Assembly: GCA_026996895.1 (NCBI GenBank)
Contig: JALWJX010000002.1
Span: 1 to 55,677 of the forward strand
Origin: Candidatus Kapaibacterium sp.
GTDB lineage: Bacteria > Bacteroidota > Ignavibacteria > Kapaibacteriales > WFXC01
Length of the DNA: 55,677 bases
Direction: 5' to 3'
Part shown: piece by piece, positions 33,668 through 42,154 of the stretch
How the letters are laid out: every line of letters begins with the position of its first letter
Position numbering within the stretch: the stretch's first letter is position 1
Made by a program: the position numbers and the translations under genes
Notes under the pieces: model-generated
What the model was told of the DNA's origin: nothing
Databases searched by the model: none
The model's input: the letters and a program-made list of their open reading frames with translations, nothing else

Positions 33668-34251
33668 AAAATACGATATGGTCTAAGCTGGCACTGTCAT
33701 TGGGTTTGATGGTCGGTATTGCAGGATTGAGTTTTGCTCTTTATCGTGCTTCTTTGCCAGAACCGGCTGAGCCGAAAGAAGCGTCCCAGGATACAGTGGC
33801 TATCGACCCCGCATTGCAGGCAAAACTGGAAATTCTGGCTGAGGCAGTTCGAGCCAATCCTTCGGCAGATTCATTGGTGCTGGAATATGCTAATGCCCTC
33901 TTTGATGCAGGAGACTATATCCAGGCTGCCCACTGGTACGCCTATTATCTGGAACATTTTGACTCCCTGAATACTGATGTGCGGACCGATTATGCGTATA
34001 CACTTCTGCAAACAGGAAAGCCAATGGAAGGAGTAGCGCAATTGCGGCGGGTATTGCAAATTGATTCTACCCATAGCATTGCCCTGTATAATTTTGCTGT
34101 TCTCCACGCGCAAATTGGACAGCTGGATTCAGCGAAACAATACCTGAAGCGGGCTATTCGTTACGCTTCTGATTCAACAATTGTTGCTGAAGCGCGGCGG
34201 TTTCTCGGTCAGTTGGAGCAGTTCCTGGCGGGACAAGAACGTACGCAATAA
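33664..34251 (+). CDS. Membrane-anchored TPR protein
   Basis: A 195-residue protein with one N-terminal transmembrane helix (about 9-27) and three tetratricopeptide repeats near residues 75-180 (EYANALFDAGDYIQAAHWYAYYLEHF, DYAYTLLQTGKPMEGVAQLRRVLQID and ALYNFAVLHAQIGQLDSAKQYLKRAI in abbreviated reading). Such proteins are usually scaffolds; no enzymatic domain is present. It overlaps HU by ATGA and probably forms one unit with it and the following 31-residue gene. Confidence 0.75.
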   Translation: MKNTIWSKLALSLGLMVGIAGLSFALYRASLPEPAEPKEASQDTVAIDPALQAKLEILAEAVRANPSADSLVLEYANALFDAGDYIQAAHWYAYYLEHFDSLNTDVRTDYAYTLLQTGKPMEGVAQLRRVLQIDSTHSIALYNFAVLHAQIGQLDSAKQYLKRAIRYASDSTIVAEARRFLGQLEQFLAGQERTQ

Positions 34252-34285
34252 AGAAGCGGTAAGTTGAAAAAACGGGAGTTATCTG

Positions 34286-34381
34286 ATGCCCTGTGGGCGA
34301 AAGCGAAAGCGAAAGAAAATGGCAACCCATAAGCGGAAGAAGCGGCTGAAGAAAATGCGGCATAAAAAGAAAAAGCGGTAG
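34286..34381 (+). CDS. 31-residue mS38/COX24-like basic protein
   Basis: The frame encodes MPCGRKRKRKKMATHKRKKR followed by eleven further basic residues ending KKKKR. This is the very small AURKAIP1/COX24-domain protein (mitochondrial mS38 relative) that is widespread in Bacteroidota and was first missed in most annotations because of its size. By homology it is a component of the small ribosomal subunit. The GGGAG site seven bases upstream of the ATG is excellent, and the whole gene is followed by a hairpin. It could alternatively be named bS22-like; which ribosomal name applies here is not settled. Confidence 0.82.
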   Translation: MPCGRKRKRKKMATHKRKKRLKKMRHKKKKR

Positions 34382-34393
34382 TGTGACTTTCTG

Positions 34394-34427
34394 GGGGTAT
34401 CGATTTTTTAAAAGGGATCGATACCCC
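34394..34427. terminator. Symmetric hairpin between the 31-residue gene and rodZ
   Basis: GGGGTATCGAT and ATCGATACCCC form a perfect 11-bp stem around a T/A-rich 12-nt loop. It lies between convergent genes and overlaps the last codons of rodZ. There is no T run after the stem on either strand, so efficient intrinsic termination is not assured. Confidence 0.45.
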
Positions 34428-35181
34428 GGGGAGTGATTTTAATGTTTTTCAGCACGACGCCTGGTTTCCCTAAGCGTCCAAGAGTATCACCATTTACAAT
34501 GAGTTGCAATCCTCCCGCATTCCCAACGGAGAGGCGAATCCAGTGCTTTGCTCCCCAGACCCGCTTCTTGCGGGGAGGTAAAAGTTCCTGCCATCGGCGA
34601 TTGTTATCAAAAAGGAGGCTGACCCAAACAGAGTCGGTCGTGATTGCTTCAACAATAAGCGTGTCAGTGCGGTGCTTAGTAGTTGGTGGTGGGGTAATCG
34701 TGAGTTCTGAGGATTCTGCGTTGCGAATTGTAGATGAAACATTTTCTCCGGTTGGGGATGCGGGTGGGGGTGTTACTGGAGTGTTGTCCGAATTGTGTCG
34801 CCAGAGAAAGAGAATGCCAAGCGATAAGATCACAGCAATGACAAGCCAGATCCATCTGGTGGAAGGAGCGGAATCGACCAGAGAAGATTCTGGGACGGAG
34901 GGTGCAGAGACGCTTTCCGATGGTAGGTAAGTTTCCAGTACCCGATTTACTTCTTCGGATGGAATTTGAAGAAACCGTGCGATCGTGCGAATAGAAGCCC
35001 GGATATATGGCAGTGGCAAATGGCTGAATTCCCCGGCTTCCAGTGCCTCAATCGTGGCAGGGCGGATCTTTGTGGCTTGCGCTATCGTTTTGATACTGAG
35101 ATGCCGCCTTTCCCGCTCCGCTCGTAGCCAGGTGCCGATATGCTCAGGAGTTAATTGCGATTGTTCAGCTTCCTCAGGCAC
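34408..35181 (-). CDS. rodZ: RodZ-like cell-shape protein
   Basis: A 257-residue protein. An N-terminal helix-turn-helix of the RodZ type (about 12-75: GTWLRAERERRHLSIKTIAQATKI and the LPLPYIRASIRTIARFL segment), a disordered Ser/Pro linker, one transmembrane helix near residues 110-127, and a C-terminal DUF4115-like beta domain with WVSLLFDNNRRW and LSVGNAGGLQLIVNG. RodZ couples MreB to the elongasome, so it serves the mreBCD genes at 8286. The start is a GTG with AAGGGG about 12 bases upstream. Confidence 0.88.
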   Translation of the reverse strand: MPEEAEQSQLTPEHIGTWLRAERERRHLSIKTIAQATKIRPATIEALEAGEFSHLPLPYIRASIRTIARFLQIPSEEVNRVLETYLPSESVSAPSVPESSLVDSAPSTRWIWLVIAVILSLGILFLWRHNSDNTPVTPPPASPTGENVSSTIRNAESSELTITPPPTTKHRTDTLIVEAITTDSVWVSLLFDNNRRWQELLPPRKKRVWGAKHWIRLSVGNAGGLQLIVNGDTLGRLGKPGVVLKNIKITPRGIDPF

Positions 35182-35266
35182 GGTTCATAACCCCTTCGTT
35201 TGACACGTAATTTCAAAATTACAAAAGAAGTGCCGAAAAAGGAAAGAGAAGCGGCAGTAGCGAGAT

Positions 35267-36499
35267 ATGATGAATATTCTCCAGCATATTGCACAGGTGC
35301 ACAGTCGACAGCACCCCGTTGGAGAGTCGCTCGGCAGAGGTAGAAAGCAGCGACTGGTACAGTCTTCGGGTACATCGTTGCTGCGAGGGCGTATTCTACG
35401 GCTTCTAAGTGGCTCATTAGCGGAAGTAGAGCTTCCAATGGGAAAAAAGAAGGCATACATTGGGGGGATGCGTCCTATAACGAATGTTGATTTGTTGTTT
35501 CAGGTGAGACAACGGCAGGAGGGGGCACATCTCTGGCTTCACGTGGCGGGTATTACCAGTGCTGCCCCACTCAGTGCGCGGGAGATGCTGGAAGCACTGG
35601 AATTGCCGGTAGAGCCTCTGTACCAGCGCTTGCTGGATAATCTCCGGCAGATGCAGCCTTTTGTGCTCAAGGAGGATCTGGAGCAACTCTTTCGGTTAGC
35701 AGCGTATGTACAGCAGCAGTTGCCGGCTGGAGAGCAGGTGACACCCAGAGCGCTGGTGGAATTGTACCAGCTTTTAGGATATCTGCGCGTTCGGCCGACG
35801 CCGGAATTGGTGAGTCTGTTGCTTCCACTGCTTCGATTCTCTCTATCGGAATTAACACAGTGGCTGCTGCAGTATCGTACCATACTTCAGTCTATGACTG
35901 GATCCAGGGATGTGAAGGGAGGAAAACACGAGGAAGCTGGAAAATCATCGACATTACTCCAGGCAGCACAGACTATCGTGCCTGTCCTTTCTGAGCAAAC
36001 AGCATCTTCACCATTACACCTCCTTTCCTTGCAAGAGCTTGTTGCCGTAATGGAGGAACAAAGAGTTCCGGACGCGGTCTATGATCGGGTAAAAGCATTG
36101 CTACAGGCGGAAATGGCCTATAACGTACTTGCCTGGACCCGGGGATTGCCGGTACAATGGACCGGGGTGCTGTGGAGCGGAAAATGGCATGTGCCAGTAC
36201 GCTTGACTTTTGAACGACAGCAGGATCAAAGTGATCCTGACAATCCTGTGTCGTTTTCAGTTGAGCTGCATTTGGCCACGCTGGGCAGTGTGGCAGTAGA
36301 GGGAACGGTTGTTCGGCAAGCGATAACGTTGCACTTCTGGACCGTAGATACTAAAACACAGCAGCTCATCGTAGCTCGCAGCGAGCAGCTTCAACAGCGG
36401 CTCCAGCGTATAGGATTTCGCAGGGTAATATTGGAGGTGCGAACGTCGCAAGAGCGGACCCGCCGACGTTCCTACCAGCATCTGAATGTTGTGCTGTAA
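35267..36499 (+). CDS. Protein with FliK-like (Flg_hook) C-terminal domain
   Basis: A 410-residue soluble protein. Most of it is Leu/Gln-rich helix (about 80-290). The C-terminal part (about 320-392) fits the Flg_hook/FliK domain: SVELHLATLGSVAVEGTVV, then the helix QQLIVARSEQLQQRLQRIGF and the strand RRVILEVRTS. FliK controls flagellar hook length, but no flagellar gene lies nearby. Some bacteria (for example YlqG of Bacillus) have non-flagellar FliK relatives. Its N-terminus (RILRLLSGSLAEVELPMGKKKAYI in two parts) resembles the FliK-like proteins' beta start. The choice between ATG 35267 and 35270 is open. Confidence 0.5.
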   Translation: MMNILQHIAQVHSRQHPVGESLGRGRKQRLVQSSGTSLLRGRILRLLSGSLAEVELPMGKKKAYIGGMRPITNVDLLFQVRQRQEGAHLWLHVAGITSAAPLSAREMLEALELPVEPLYQRLLDNLRQMQPFVLKEDLEQLFRLAAYVQQQLPAGEQVTPRALVELYQLLGYLRVRPTPELVSLLLPLLRFSLSELTQWLLQYRTILQSMTGSRDVKGGKHEEAGKSSTLLQAAQTIVPVLSEQTASSPLHLLSLQELVAVMEEQRVPDAVYDRVKALLQAEMAYNVLAWTRGLPVQWTGVLWSGKWHVPVRLTFERQQDQSDPDNPVSFSVELHLATLGSVAVEGTVVRQAITLHFWTVDTKTQQLIVARSEQLQQRLQRIGFRRVILEVRTSQERTRRRSYQHLNVVL

Positions 36500-36529
36500 A
36501 ACTCGCAGCGCTGCTCTCAAAGCAAAGTT

Positions 36530-36560
36530 ATTGGTTGATTCCGGAGAATTTTGTAAATTG
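36530..36560 (+). promoter_or_regulatory. Promoter-like sequence before the barrel protein gene
   Basis: ATTG (36530) and TAAATTG (36554-36560) are separated by 20 bp, a near match to the Bacteroidota pattern. Read as sigma70 it is TTGGTT-N17-TAAATT. The gene starts 41 bp downstream. Confidence 0.4.
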
Positions 36561-36600
36561 AATTTTGTTGAAAATAGGTTGGGTAAAAGGGAAGAGCTCA

Positions 36601-37455
36601 ATGAAACATGGATTGCGGTTTTTCAGTAGCCTGCTGGCAATTGCGCTGGTTGTTGGTGTTGGGGAAAGTTACGCTCAAGGAGGTGCAGCAACCCCACTGG
36701 CACCGGCGGCAGCACCGCCCAGAATCTATGTTGGTCCCATTGGGGGATTTAATCAAGATTTTCATTCGGGAGGCTTCCGATCCTTCAAAGGAGATCCGGT
36801 TTGTCCAGTTTTTGAAGCTGCCAGTGCTACCGGATTTTTTATTGGTGGGTCGTTTGAATATCTCTTAGGGAACCCTTCGGAAGCAACGTCATCGATTCTT
36901 TTGCGGCTGGCTTACGATTCCCGTCCTGTTTCGTTTGCTGTGCGAGAAGAAGGCACTGCGACGTTGCCAGTGATTGATACCAATCGTGTTGAAATTGTCG
37001 ATGTTACTACAGAGCATCGAGCACAAATCGATTACTCTCTGCTGAGCTTTGACGCGTTGTATAAAATTATGATTAGTCGGGACGTTCCTCTGGGTATTGC
37101 GGCTGGTGTGACCGCAAATTTTGTGTTGGTTGGACGGGCAAAGCAGACCTATGAAATTGTTGCTCCGAGTAATGCTCAATTTGATACGACAAAGAGGACG
37201 GATGCTGTTCTTCGCTATGAAGATAATGCACAGGTAATGGTATTTGTGGATGGAGATATTCCCAATCGATCTTCGTTCCGCTTTGGAATTAAAGCAGGGC
37301 TGTTCTTTGAATTGAATTTGCGCAAGTTTTTATTTGCTCCTGCGCTGGTCGTCCCGGGTATCTGGTTTGATGCGGGATTGACAAGGGTAACGACAGCGGA
37401 AAACTGGCGGGTCAACGCTTTTCAGGCAGGTGTTGATATTCGATGGGCGTTGTAA
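36601..37455 (+). CDS. Outer-membrane beta-barrel protein (PorT-like fold)
   Basis: A 284-residue exported protein. A signal peptide (about 1-25, ending SYAQ) and a short Pro/Ala linker precede alternating strands such as IYVGPIGGFNQDF, FFIGGSFEYLLG, IAAGVTANFVLVG and FGIKAGLFFELNL, ending WRVNAFQAGVDIRWAL. It belongs to the broad outer-membrane-barrel (PorT-like) group of Bacteroidota; function is unknown. The ATG at 36601 follows GGGAAGAG. A strong terminator closes the gene, so it is monocistronic or ends a unit. Confidence 0.7.
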   Translation: MKHGLRFFSSLLAIALVVGVGESYAQGGAATPLAPAAAPPRIYVGPIGGFNQDFHSGGFRSFKGDPVCPVFEAASATGFFIGGSFEYLLGNPSEATSSILLRLAYDSRPVSFAVREEGTATLPVIDTNRVEIVDVTTEHRAQIDYSLLSFDALYKIMISRDVPLGIAAGVTANFVLVGRAKQTYEIVAPSNAQFDTTKRTDAVLRYEDNAQVMVFVDGDIPNRSSFRFGIKAGLFFELNLRKFLFAPALVVPGIWFDAGLTRVTTAENWRVNAFQAGVDIRWAL

Positions 37456-37482
37456 CAAGCTAAACTTTTTTGCCGTTTTGTG

Positions 37483-37511
37483 AAAAAAGCCCATTAAGAA
37501 TGGGCTTTTTT
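37483..37511 (+). terminator. Intrinsic terminator after the barrel protein gene
   Basis: AAAAAAGCCCATT pairs with AATGGGCTTTTTT around a 3-nt loop. The T run lies in the stem's 3' arm, with more T bases after it. Confidence 0.85.
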
Positions 37512-37553
37512 CGTTTTTAACCCGGTTTTGCAAAGAGAAGGAGAGTGCGGAGT

Positions 37554-38069
37554 ATGCAGCGATTATGGGCGCCGTGGCGATCGCAATACCTGAAAAGTTT
37601 CGAGGAGCCAACTGCTGATGATGAAAAGGGGTGTTTCCTCTGCGCTGCTGCCCACCATCCGGAACAGGATGCACAACGATATGTGGTGTACCGTGGAGAA
37701 GGAGCTTTTGTCATTCTGAATCTTTACCCGTATAACGGGGGGCACATTATGGTTGCACCGTATGAACACGTTGCAGCGCTGGAGCATTTAAATCTGGACG
37801 CCTACCAGTCGCTGTGTACGCTGTTACGGGATGCTATTGCAGTTTTGAAGGAAGAATTTCATCCAGATGGGTTGAATGTTGGCGCTAATTTAGGGCGTGT
37901 TGCAGGGGCAGGGTTGCCCGATCACGTTCATTTTCACATTGTCCCAAGATGGAGTGGGGATACCAACTTTATGCCCGTCCTGGCAGACACGAAGGTTGTT
38001 TCGCAGTCCTTAGAGGAGATTTATCACCGGCTGCATCAAGCTTTTCAGCGGTATTATCATCGCCAATAA
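37554..38069 (+). CDS. HIT-family dinucleotide/nucleotide hydrolase
   Basis: A 171-residue histidine-triad protein. The catalytic HxHxHxx motif is HVHFHIV, and NLYPYNGGHIMVAPYEHV is the family's second conserved segment. C27 and C30 (CFLC) probably hold a zinc with histidines, as in the Ap4A-phosphorylase/FHIT-like group. It likely cleaves diadenosine polyphosphates or adenylylated nucleotides. The ATG at 37554 is eight bases after AAGGAGAG; a GTG at 37545 is too close to it. It starts an operon with rsmA. Confidence 0.9.
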   Translation: MQRLWAPWRSQYLKSFEEPTADDEKGCFLCAAAHHPEQDAQRYVVYRGEGAFVILNLYPYNGGHIMVAPYEHVAALEHLNLDAYQSLCTLLRDAIAVLKEEFHPDGLNVGANLGRVAGAGLPDHVHFHIVPRWSGDTNFMPVLADTKVVSQSLEEIYHRLHQAFQRYYHRQ

Positions 38070-38080
38070 GGAGCGAAGAG

Positions 38081-38914
38081 GTGGCCATCGGCGAAAGGAA
38101 GGTCAAGCCGAAAAAGCGATGGGGACAGCATTTCTTGCGGGATCTACGCATAGCACGCAGGATCGTTGCATTTGCTGATGTGACTTCAGAAGATATGGTG
38201 CTGGAAATTGGTCCCGGCACCGGCGTGTTGACCCAATTCCTGATGCAGGCTCAGCCACGAGTGTTCGTCGCTGTTGAAATTGATCCGGAAAGTGTGCAGT
38301 TCCTGCGACAACACTTCCACTTCGACACTCCAGATCGGCGGTTGCTTCAGCAGGATATTTTGAGCGTTGAGCTTGCGCAGCTGGGAGCGACAGACACTCA
38401 GTGGAAGCTGGTCGGAAATTTGCCATACTATCTGTCCAGCGAAATTCTGTTCTGGATGTTCCAGCAATCCCGGAGAATTTCTCAGGCGGTCGTTATGGTG
38501 CAGCGGGAAGTTGCTGAGCGCATCGTTGCATCTGTGGGATCAAAGCAGTATGGAGTGTTGAGCATAGCAGCACAGAGTTATGCGAAAGTCAGGATCCTTT
38601 TACACGTTCCTCCTTCTGCTTTTACGCCGCCGCCAAAAGTTTCGTCATCGGTTGTTTTGTTTCGATTTCAACAGCAGGAGCAGCCCTATGAGCGTATTCA
38701 GCCGCTGGTACGTCAGGTGTTCCAGTATCGTCGAAAAAAACTGCTCAATGCACTGGAGTATTACGTACGGCAACACTATGGGCAATCGCTTCGGCAGCGG
38801 ATGGCAGAGTGGCCCCCACAACTTCATCCGTTTCTGGCAAAGCGTCCTGAGCAGCTTTCTCCGGAAGACTACCACCAAATCCTTACCGGCTTACAGCAAC
38901 TTTTCGAGCGTTAA
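38081..38914 (+). CDS. rsmA: 16S rRNA dimethyladenosine transferase
   Basis: A 277-residue SAM methyltransferase (KsgA) that dimethylates A1518 and A1519. KKRWGQHFLRD opens the fold, motif I is LEIGPGTGVLTQFL, and the catalytic NLPYYLSSEIL lies near residues 112-122. The GTG at 38081 is chosen because AAGGAG precedes it by seven bases and the protein then has the standard length; an upstream frame inside the HIT gene is not needed. It follows the HIT gene after 11 bp. Confidence 0.96.
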   Translation: MAIGERKVKPKKRWGQHFLRDLRIARRIVAFADVTSEDMVLEIGPGTGVLTQFLMQAQPRVFVAVEIDPESVQFLRQHFHFDTPDRRLLQQDILSVELAQLGATDTQWKLVGNLPYYLSSEILFWMFQQSRRISQAVVMVQREVAERIVASVGSKQYGVLSIAAQSYAKVRILLHVPPSAFTPPPKVSSSVVLFRFQQQEQPYERIQPLVRQVFQYRRKKLLNALEYYVRQHYGQSLRQRMAEWPPQLHPFLAKRPEQLSPEDYHQILTGLQQLFER

Positions 38915-38954
38915 GGAGCCGTTCGTTGCCTTTAATCTGCGGGAAGCATTGACA

Positions 38955-39851
38955 ATGACAGACCTGTGTACCATTGCCATTCTGGCGGTGTATTCTGTTT
39001 TTGCTTTGTGCTTTTATTTCGATTTGCCGAATGCTGCTCAATTGCTGCTGTTTAATGCAGCGGTCAGCATTGCAATTTTAGCAATTGCGGCAGCAGATTA
39101 TCTGCACGGGGGAAGGATTTTTCGTCTGTTTCACCAGTTCTATGTGGTTACGATTATCTACCTGATTTATCGCCAGGTGCATTATTATGTGCCACTGGTA
39201 AATCCCGGCTTGTACGATGATGTTTTAATCCAGTGGGATTTTGCCCTGTTTGGCGTCCATCCAACGCACTGGCTTGCACAGTTTGCCCATCCTCTGTTGA
39301 CAGAATATTTGCAATGGGCTTATATGTCATTTTTCTTTTTGCCCATTCTTCACGGCATCGAGCTGGCACTCCGAAAACGAGAAGCAACCTTGCAGGAATT
39401 TACCTATACCATTGTGTTTGGATTTTACGTGTCGTATCTGCTGTACTTTTTTATGCCAGCCATTGGTCCGCGCTTTACGCTGCACGATTTCGGATTGCTC
39501 GATCAAGAGCTACCGGGTGTGTGGTTGACCAGCGCATTGCGGGAGTTTGTCAATGCCGGAGGCAATATTCCGGCAGGTACGCCAAATCCAGCAGCGGTTG
39601 TTAATCGAGATTGTATGCCCAGCGGACATACGATGATGACGCTAATGAATATTGTTCTGGCATTCCGCTATCGATCATATCTGCGGTACTTTTTCCTTGT
39701 CGTTGGAAGTAGCTTAATAGTGGCAACCGTCTATTTGCGGTATCATTACGTCGTTGATGTGCTGGCTGGCATAGGGTGTGCTCTGGTAACGCTCTGGATC
39801 GCTCCGCGGCTCCGACGCTGGGTGCGGCAGCACGGGTTTCCCAATGCCTAA
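38955..39851 (+). CDS. PAP2-superfamily membrane enzyme, Aur1/IPC-synthase-like
   Basis: A 298-residue polytopic membrane protein with about six helices. The active-site motifs are RDCMPSGHTMM near residue 221 and TVYLRYHYVVDVLAG near 258-272, in the form typical of PAP2_3 (Aur1/inositolphosphotransferase-like) enzymes rather than classic phosphatases. It likely transfers or removes a lipid-linked phospho-alcohol head group; sphingolipids are common in this phylum but the substrate is not shown. The ATG at 38955 follows GGGAAG. It converges on ftsY with a 4-bp overlap. Confidence 0.72.
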   Translation: MTDLCTIAILAVYSVFALCFYFDLPNAAQLLLFNAAVSIAILAIAAADYLHGGRIFRLFHQFYVVTIIYLIYRQVHYYVPLVNPGLYDDVLIQWDFALFGVHPTHWLAQFAHPLLTEYLQWAYMSFFFLPILHGIELALRKREATLQEFTYTIVFGFYVSYLLYFFMPAIGPRFTLHDFGLLDQELPGVWLTSALREFVNAGGNIPAGTPNPAAVVNRDCMPSGHTMMTLMNIVLAFRYRSYLRYFFLVVGSSLIVATVYLRYHYVVDVLAGIGCALVTLWIAPRLRRWVRQHGFPNA

Positions 39852-40885
39852 GGTGTCGCAGTTGCTGGCGAAGATGAAGCTGGGGATGCTGCGGTTTCCG
39901 CAAAGAGTGCTTCTACAAATGCTTCTGGATCGAAAGGCTGAAGATCTTCCAATCCTTCGCCAACGCCAACATACTCAACCGGAAGTTGCAATTCGTGCGT
40001 AACGGCAACTACGATGCCGCCTTTAGCGGTTCCATCTAATTTGGTCAGTATAACCCCGGTGAGAGGAACAAATTGCTGGAAAGTACGTGCCTGTTGAAGC
40101 GCATTTTGGCCAATGGTAGCGTCCAGCACCAGCAGCACATCATCCGGAGCTGAGGGTTTTAGTTTTTTCAAGACCCGCGAAATTTTGGATAATTCCCGCA
40201 TTAGTCCTTCTTTGTTATGAAGTCGCCCGGCAGTGTCGATGAGGACAACGTCCGCTTGGCGGTGCTGGGCTGCCTGAAGAGTGTCGAAAGCAACAGCAGC
40301 GGGATCTGCCCCTTGCTTTTGCTGAATGATGTCCACCCCTGCCCGACGTGCCCAGATTTCCAGTTGTTCATTGGCAGCCGCCCGGAATGTATCGGCTGCC
40401 CCGATGAGCACTTCCATCCCCATTTGCTTCAGTTGATAGGCGAGCTTGCCAATTGTGGTGGTTTTCCCAACGCCATTGACGCCAACAACCAGGATGACAT
40501 AGGGTTTTTCTCCGGTGGTAATGCGCTGGGTGAGAGGAGTATGATCCTGGAGCACTTGCGTGAAAGTGTGAAGAATTTCCTGATGGAGTAACGAGAGCAG
40601 TTGAGAAGCATCCTCCAGCTTTTGTCGCTTTGCTTCGGCTTCAACCTGCTCTAAGATTTCCATTGTGAGATTGACCCCAATATCGGCAGTGATCAGCGTA
40701 GCCTCTAATTCTTCGAATAGCTCAGGATCGATCCGACGTCCTGGGCGCAGCAGATTTTCCAGTGTGCCGATCAGAGAAGATCGAGTTTTTGCCAATCCCT
40801 GTTTTAAGCGGTCGAATCGGACTGCCTCTTTCACCGTGTCGGTCGCCTGCGTAACCTTTTCTTTGAGCTTCCGAAACCATCCCAT
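39848..40885 (-). CDS. ftsY: Signal recognition particle receptor FtsY
   Basis: A 345-residue SRP-type GTPase. A helical N domain (about 1-110) is followed by the G domain with GVNGVGKTTTIGKLA (G1, about 135-149), AADTFRAAANEQL, IDTAGRLHNK, TKLDGTAKGG and GVGEGLEDLQPFDPEAFV. There is only a short N-terminal extension (GWFRKLKEK) instead of the long acidic A domain of E. coli. The last 15 residues are an Ala/Ser/Thr/Pro tail. It docks ribosome-nascent-chain complexes at the membrane. No Shine-Dalgarno sequence is evident. Confidence 0.97.
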   Translation of the reverse strand: MGWFRKLKEKVTQATDTVKEAVRFDRLKQGLAKTRSSLIGTLENLLRPGRRIDPELFEELEATLITADIGVNLTMEILEQVEAEAKRQKLEDASQLLSLLHQEILHTFTQVLQDHTPLTQRITTGEKPYVILVVGVNGVGKTTTIGKLAYQLKQMGMEVLIGAADTFRAAANEQLEIWARRAGVDIIQQKQGADPAAVAFDTLQAAQHRQADVVLIDTAGRLHNKEGLMRELSKISRVLKKLKPSAPDDVLLVLDATIGQNALQQARTFQQFVPLTGVILTKLDGTAKGGIVVAVTHELQLPVEYVGVGEGLEDLQPFDPEAFVEALFAETAASPASSSPATATP

Positions 40886-40959
40886 TTTGAATATTGCTCT
40901 GGCTCAGTGAGACATTCTTCAGAAAGAGCAGAGACGCATAGGCGGAGGGTCTGGTGCAG

Positions 40960-40992
40960 AAAAAGAAAAGGCGCAGGATTTCCTGCGCCTTT
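40960..40992 (-). terminator. Intrinsic terminator after the lipoprotein gene
   Basis: On the minus strand AAAGGCGCAGGA and TCCTGCGCCTTT form a 12-bp stem with a tiny loop, followed by TCTTTTT. It ends the lipoprotein transcript before ftsY. Confidence 0.82.
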
Positions 40993-41024
40993 GCCCTTGA
41001 TTTTTCTGGGGTCAGACCGAAACT

Positions 41025-41966
41025 TTATGGATTCGGGGATGGGTCATTGAGCTTTTTCGTCCCAGCATAGGGAAGCCCGGGAACTGGCTGGTAGGAAACT
41101 TCACACTCGACGTATCGATTCTCACCACTTCCCTGCACGATGGAGCCGTTCGCGCTCTTGAACAGAATTTTGGCATAATGTTCGACAGTTTGATTTCCTT
41201 TCTTCGAAACAACCTTGACAATAAAGCCGACATTGGAGCTGTATTTGGTCAGCTCCTGGGCTTTCCCGGTGAAAATGGGATTGTTGAGCGCTTTCGTACT
41301 GTATATCTCGTCCACACTGGCCACTCCTGTAATCACATCCTCGGCAAATGATGCAGACCGAAGTTGTTCTCTAAGAGCAGAGTCCTTGGCGTACGGTGGA
41401 TAGGTGGTCGGTGAACGCAGGAAAACTTTGAATGTTGAATCGTCTGTAAAGTCAATAACGATGTCCCAATTCAACTTCCCGTTAGTATCCAGAATGGCAG
41501 GAGTACCCAGTAACTCATTGTAGAACATCAACCCGGGACGCTCCGGCGTAAGGCGGATCGGTTCACCCTCGATGTCTTTGAAAACAAAAGCCGGTGACCA
41601 TCCCAGTTTTACCTTTGGTCCTGTAGTGTCATCGGAAACACTGTAAGTTGTCAGAGTGTAAACTTCTCCAAGCTTCAGGTCGCTTTTGACGTATTCTGTT
41701 TGATTGGGATCGAAGGTTCCAGAATCAATGGTTCGGAATTTGGAGTCCTTGAGAATGTAAGCATAATGCTTAACGACGTTGACATCTTCGGAGACTTCCC
41801 ATTTGAATTTGATCGTGCTCGTGTCTAAAGCTGTTGCGCGGAGATTTTGCGGAGGTCCCGGTAGCAGAATTTGAGTAGGTTCACTGGTTGTAAATCCTTC
41901 GCATCCAAATGTTCCGACAACAACAGCGCTCAGGAGGACAATGAATAGCCCGTGTGCAACTTTCAT
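41025..41966 (-). CDS. Putative lipoprotein with fibronectin type III-like domain
   Basis: A 313-residue exported protein. The hydrophobic start ends in VVVGTFGCEGF, with Cys22 as a plausible though imperfect lipidation site. A fibronectin III-like domain spans about 35-130 (PGPPQNLRATALDTSTIKFKWEVS and GEVYTLTTYSVSDD). The C-terminal half is unrecognised. It probably sits on the cell envelope. A promoter-like sequence lies 65 bp upstream and a strong terminator follows, so it is transcribed alone. Confidence 0.65.
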   Translation of the reverse strand: MKVAHGLFIVLLSAVVVGTFGCEGFTTSEPTQILLPGPPQNLRATALDTSTIKFKWEVSEDVNVVKHYAYILKDSKFRTIDSGTFDPNQTEYVKSDLKLGEVYTLTTYSVSDDTTGPKVKLGWSPAFVFKDIEGEPIRLTPERPGLMFYNELLGTPAILDTNGKLNWDIVIDFTDDSTFKVFLRSPTTYPPYAKDSALREQLRSASFAEDVITGVASVDEIYSTKALNNPIFTGKAQELTKYSSNVGFIVKVVSKKGNQTVEHYAKILFKSANGSIVQGSGENRYVECEVSYQPVPGLPYAGTKKLNDPSPNP

Positions 41967-42030
41967 TGTTCCATACCTCTTTTTTAGTTGAACAAGCCCT
42001 CTTTTGAAAAGCGTCCCACGTTAAAACATT

Positions 42031-42050
42031 GTAAATATAAGAAGTTTCTG
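42031..42050 (-). promoter_or_regulatory. Promoter-like sequence for the lipoprotein gene
   Basis: On the minus strand CAGAAACTTCTTATATTTAC contains TATATTTA, and a TTGG sits 19 bp before it, close to TTTG-N19-TAnnTTTG. It lies 65 bp before the start codon. Confidence 0.4.
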
Positions 42051-42154
42051 CGCAATAGCCAATAAATGCAATCTTTCCACAGGCAAAGTGCCCACTCAAT
42101 GGCGGCAGATGTTTATGCTCAAGCCTCGATGGAACCGATGGTAATAGCGCCAAT

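Noticed and set aside
35267-36499. Calling the FliK-like protein a flagellar hook-length regulator
   Set aside because: No flagellar gene lies in the window and only the C-terminal domain is similar.
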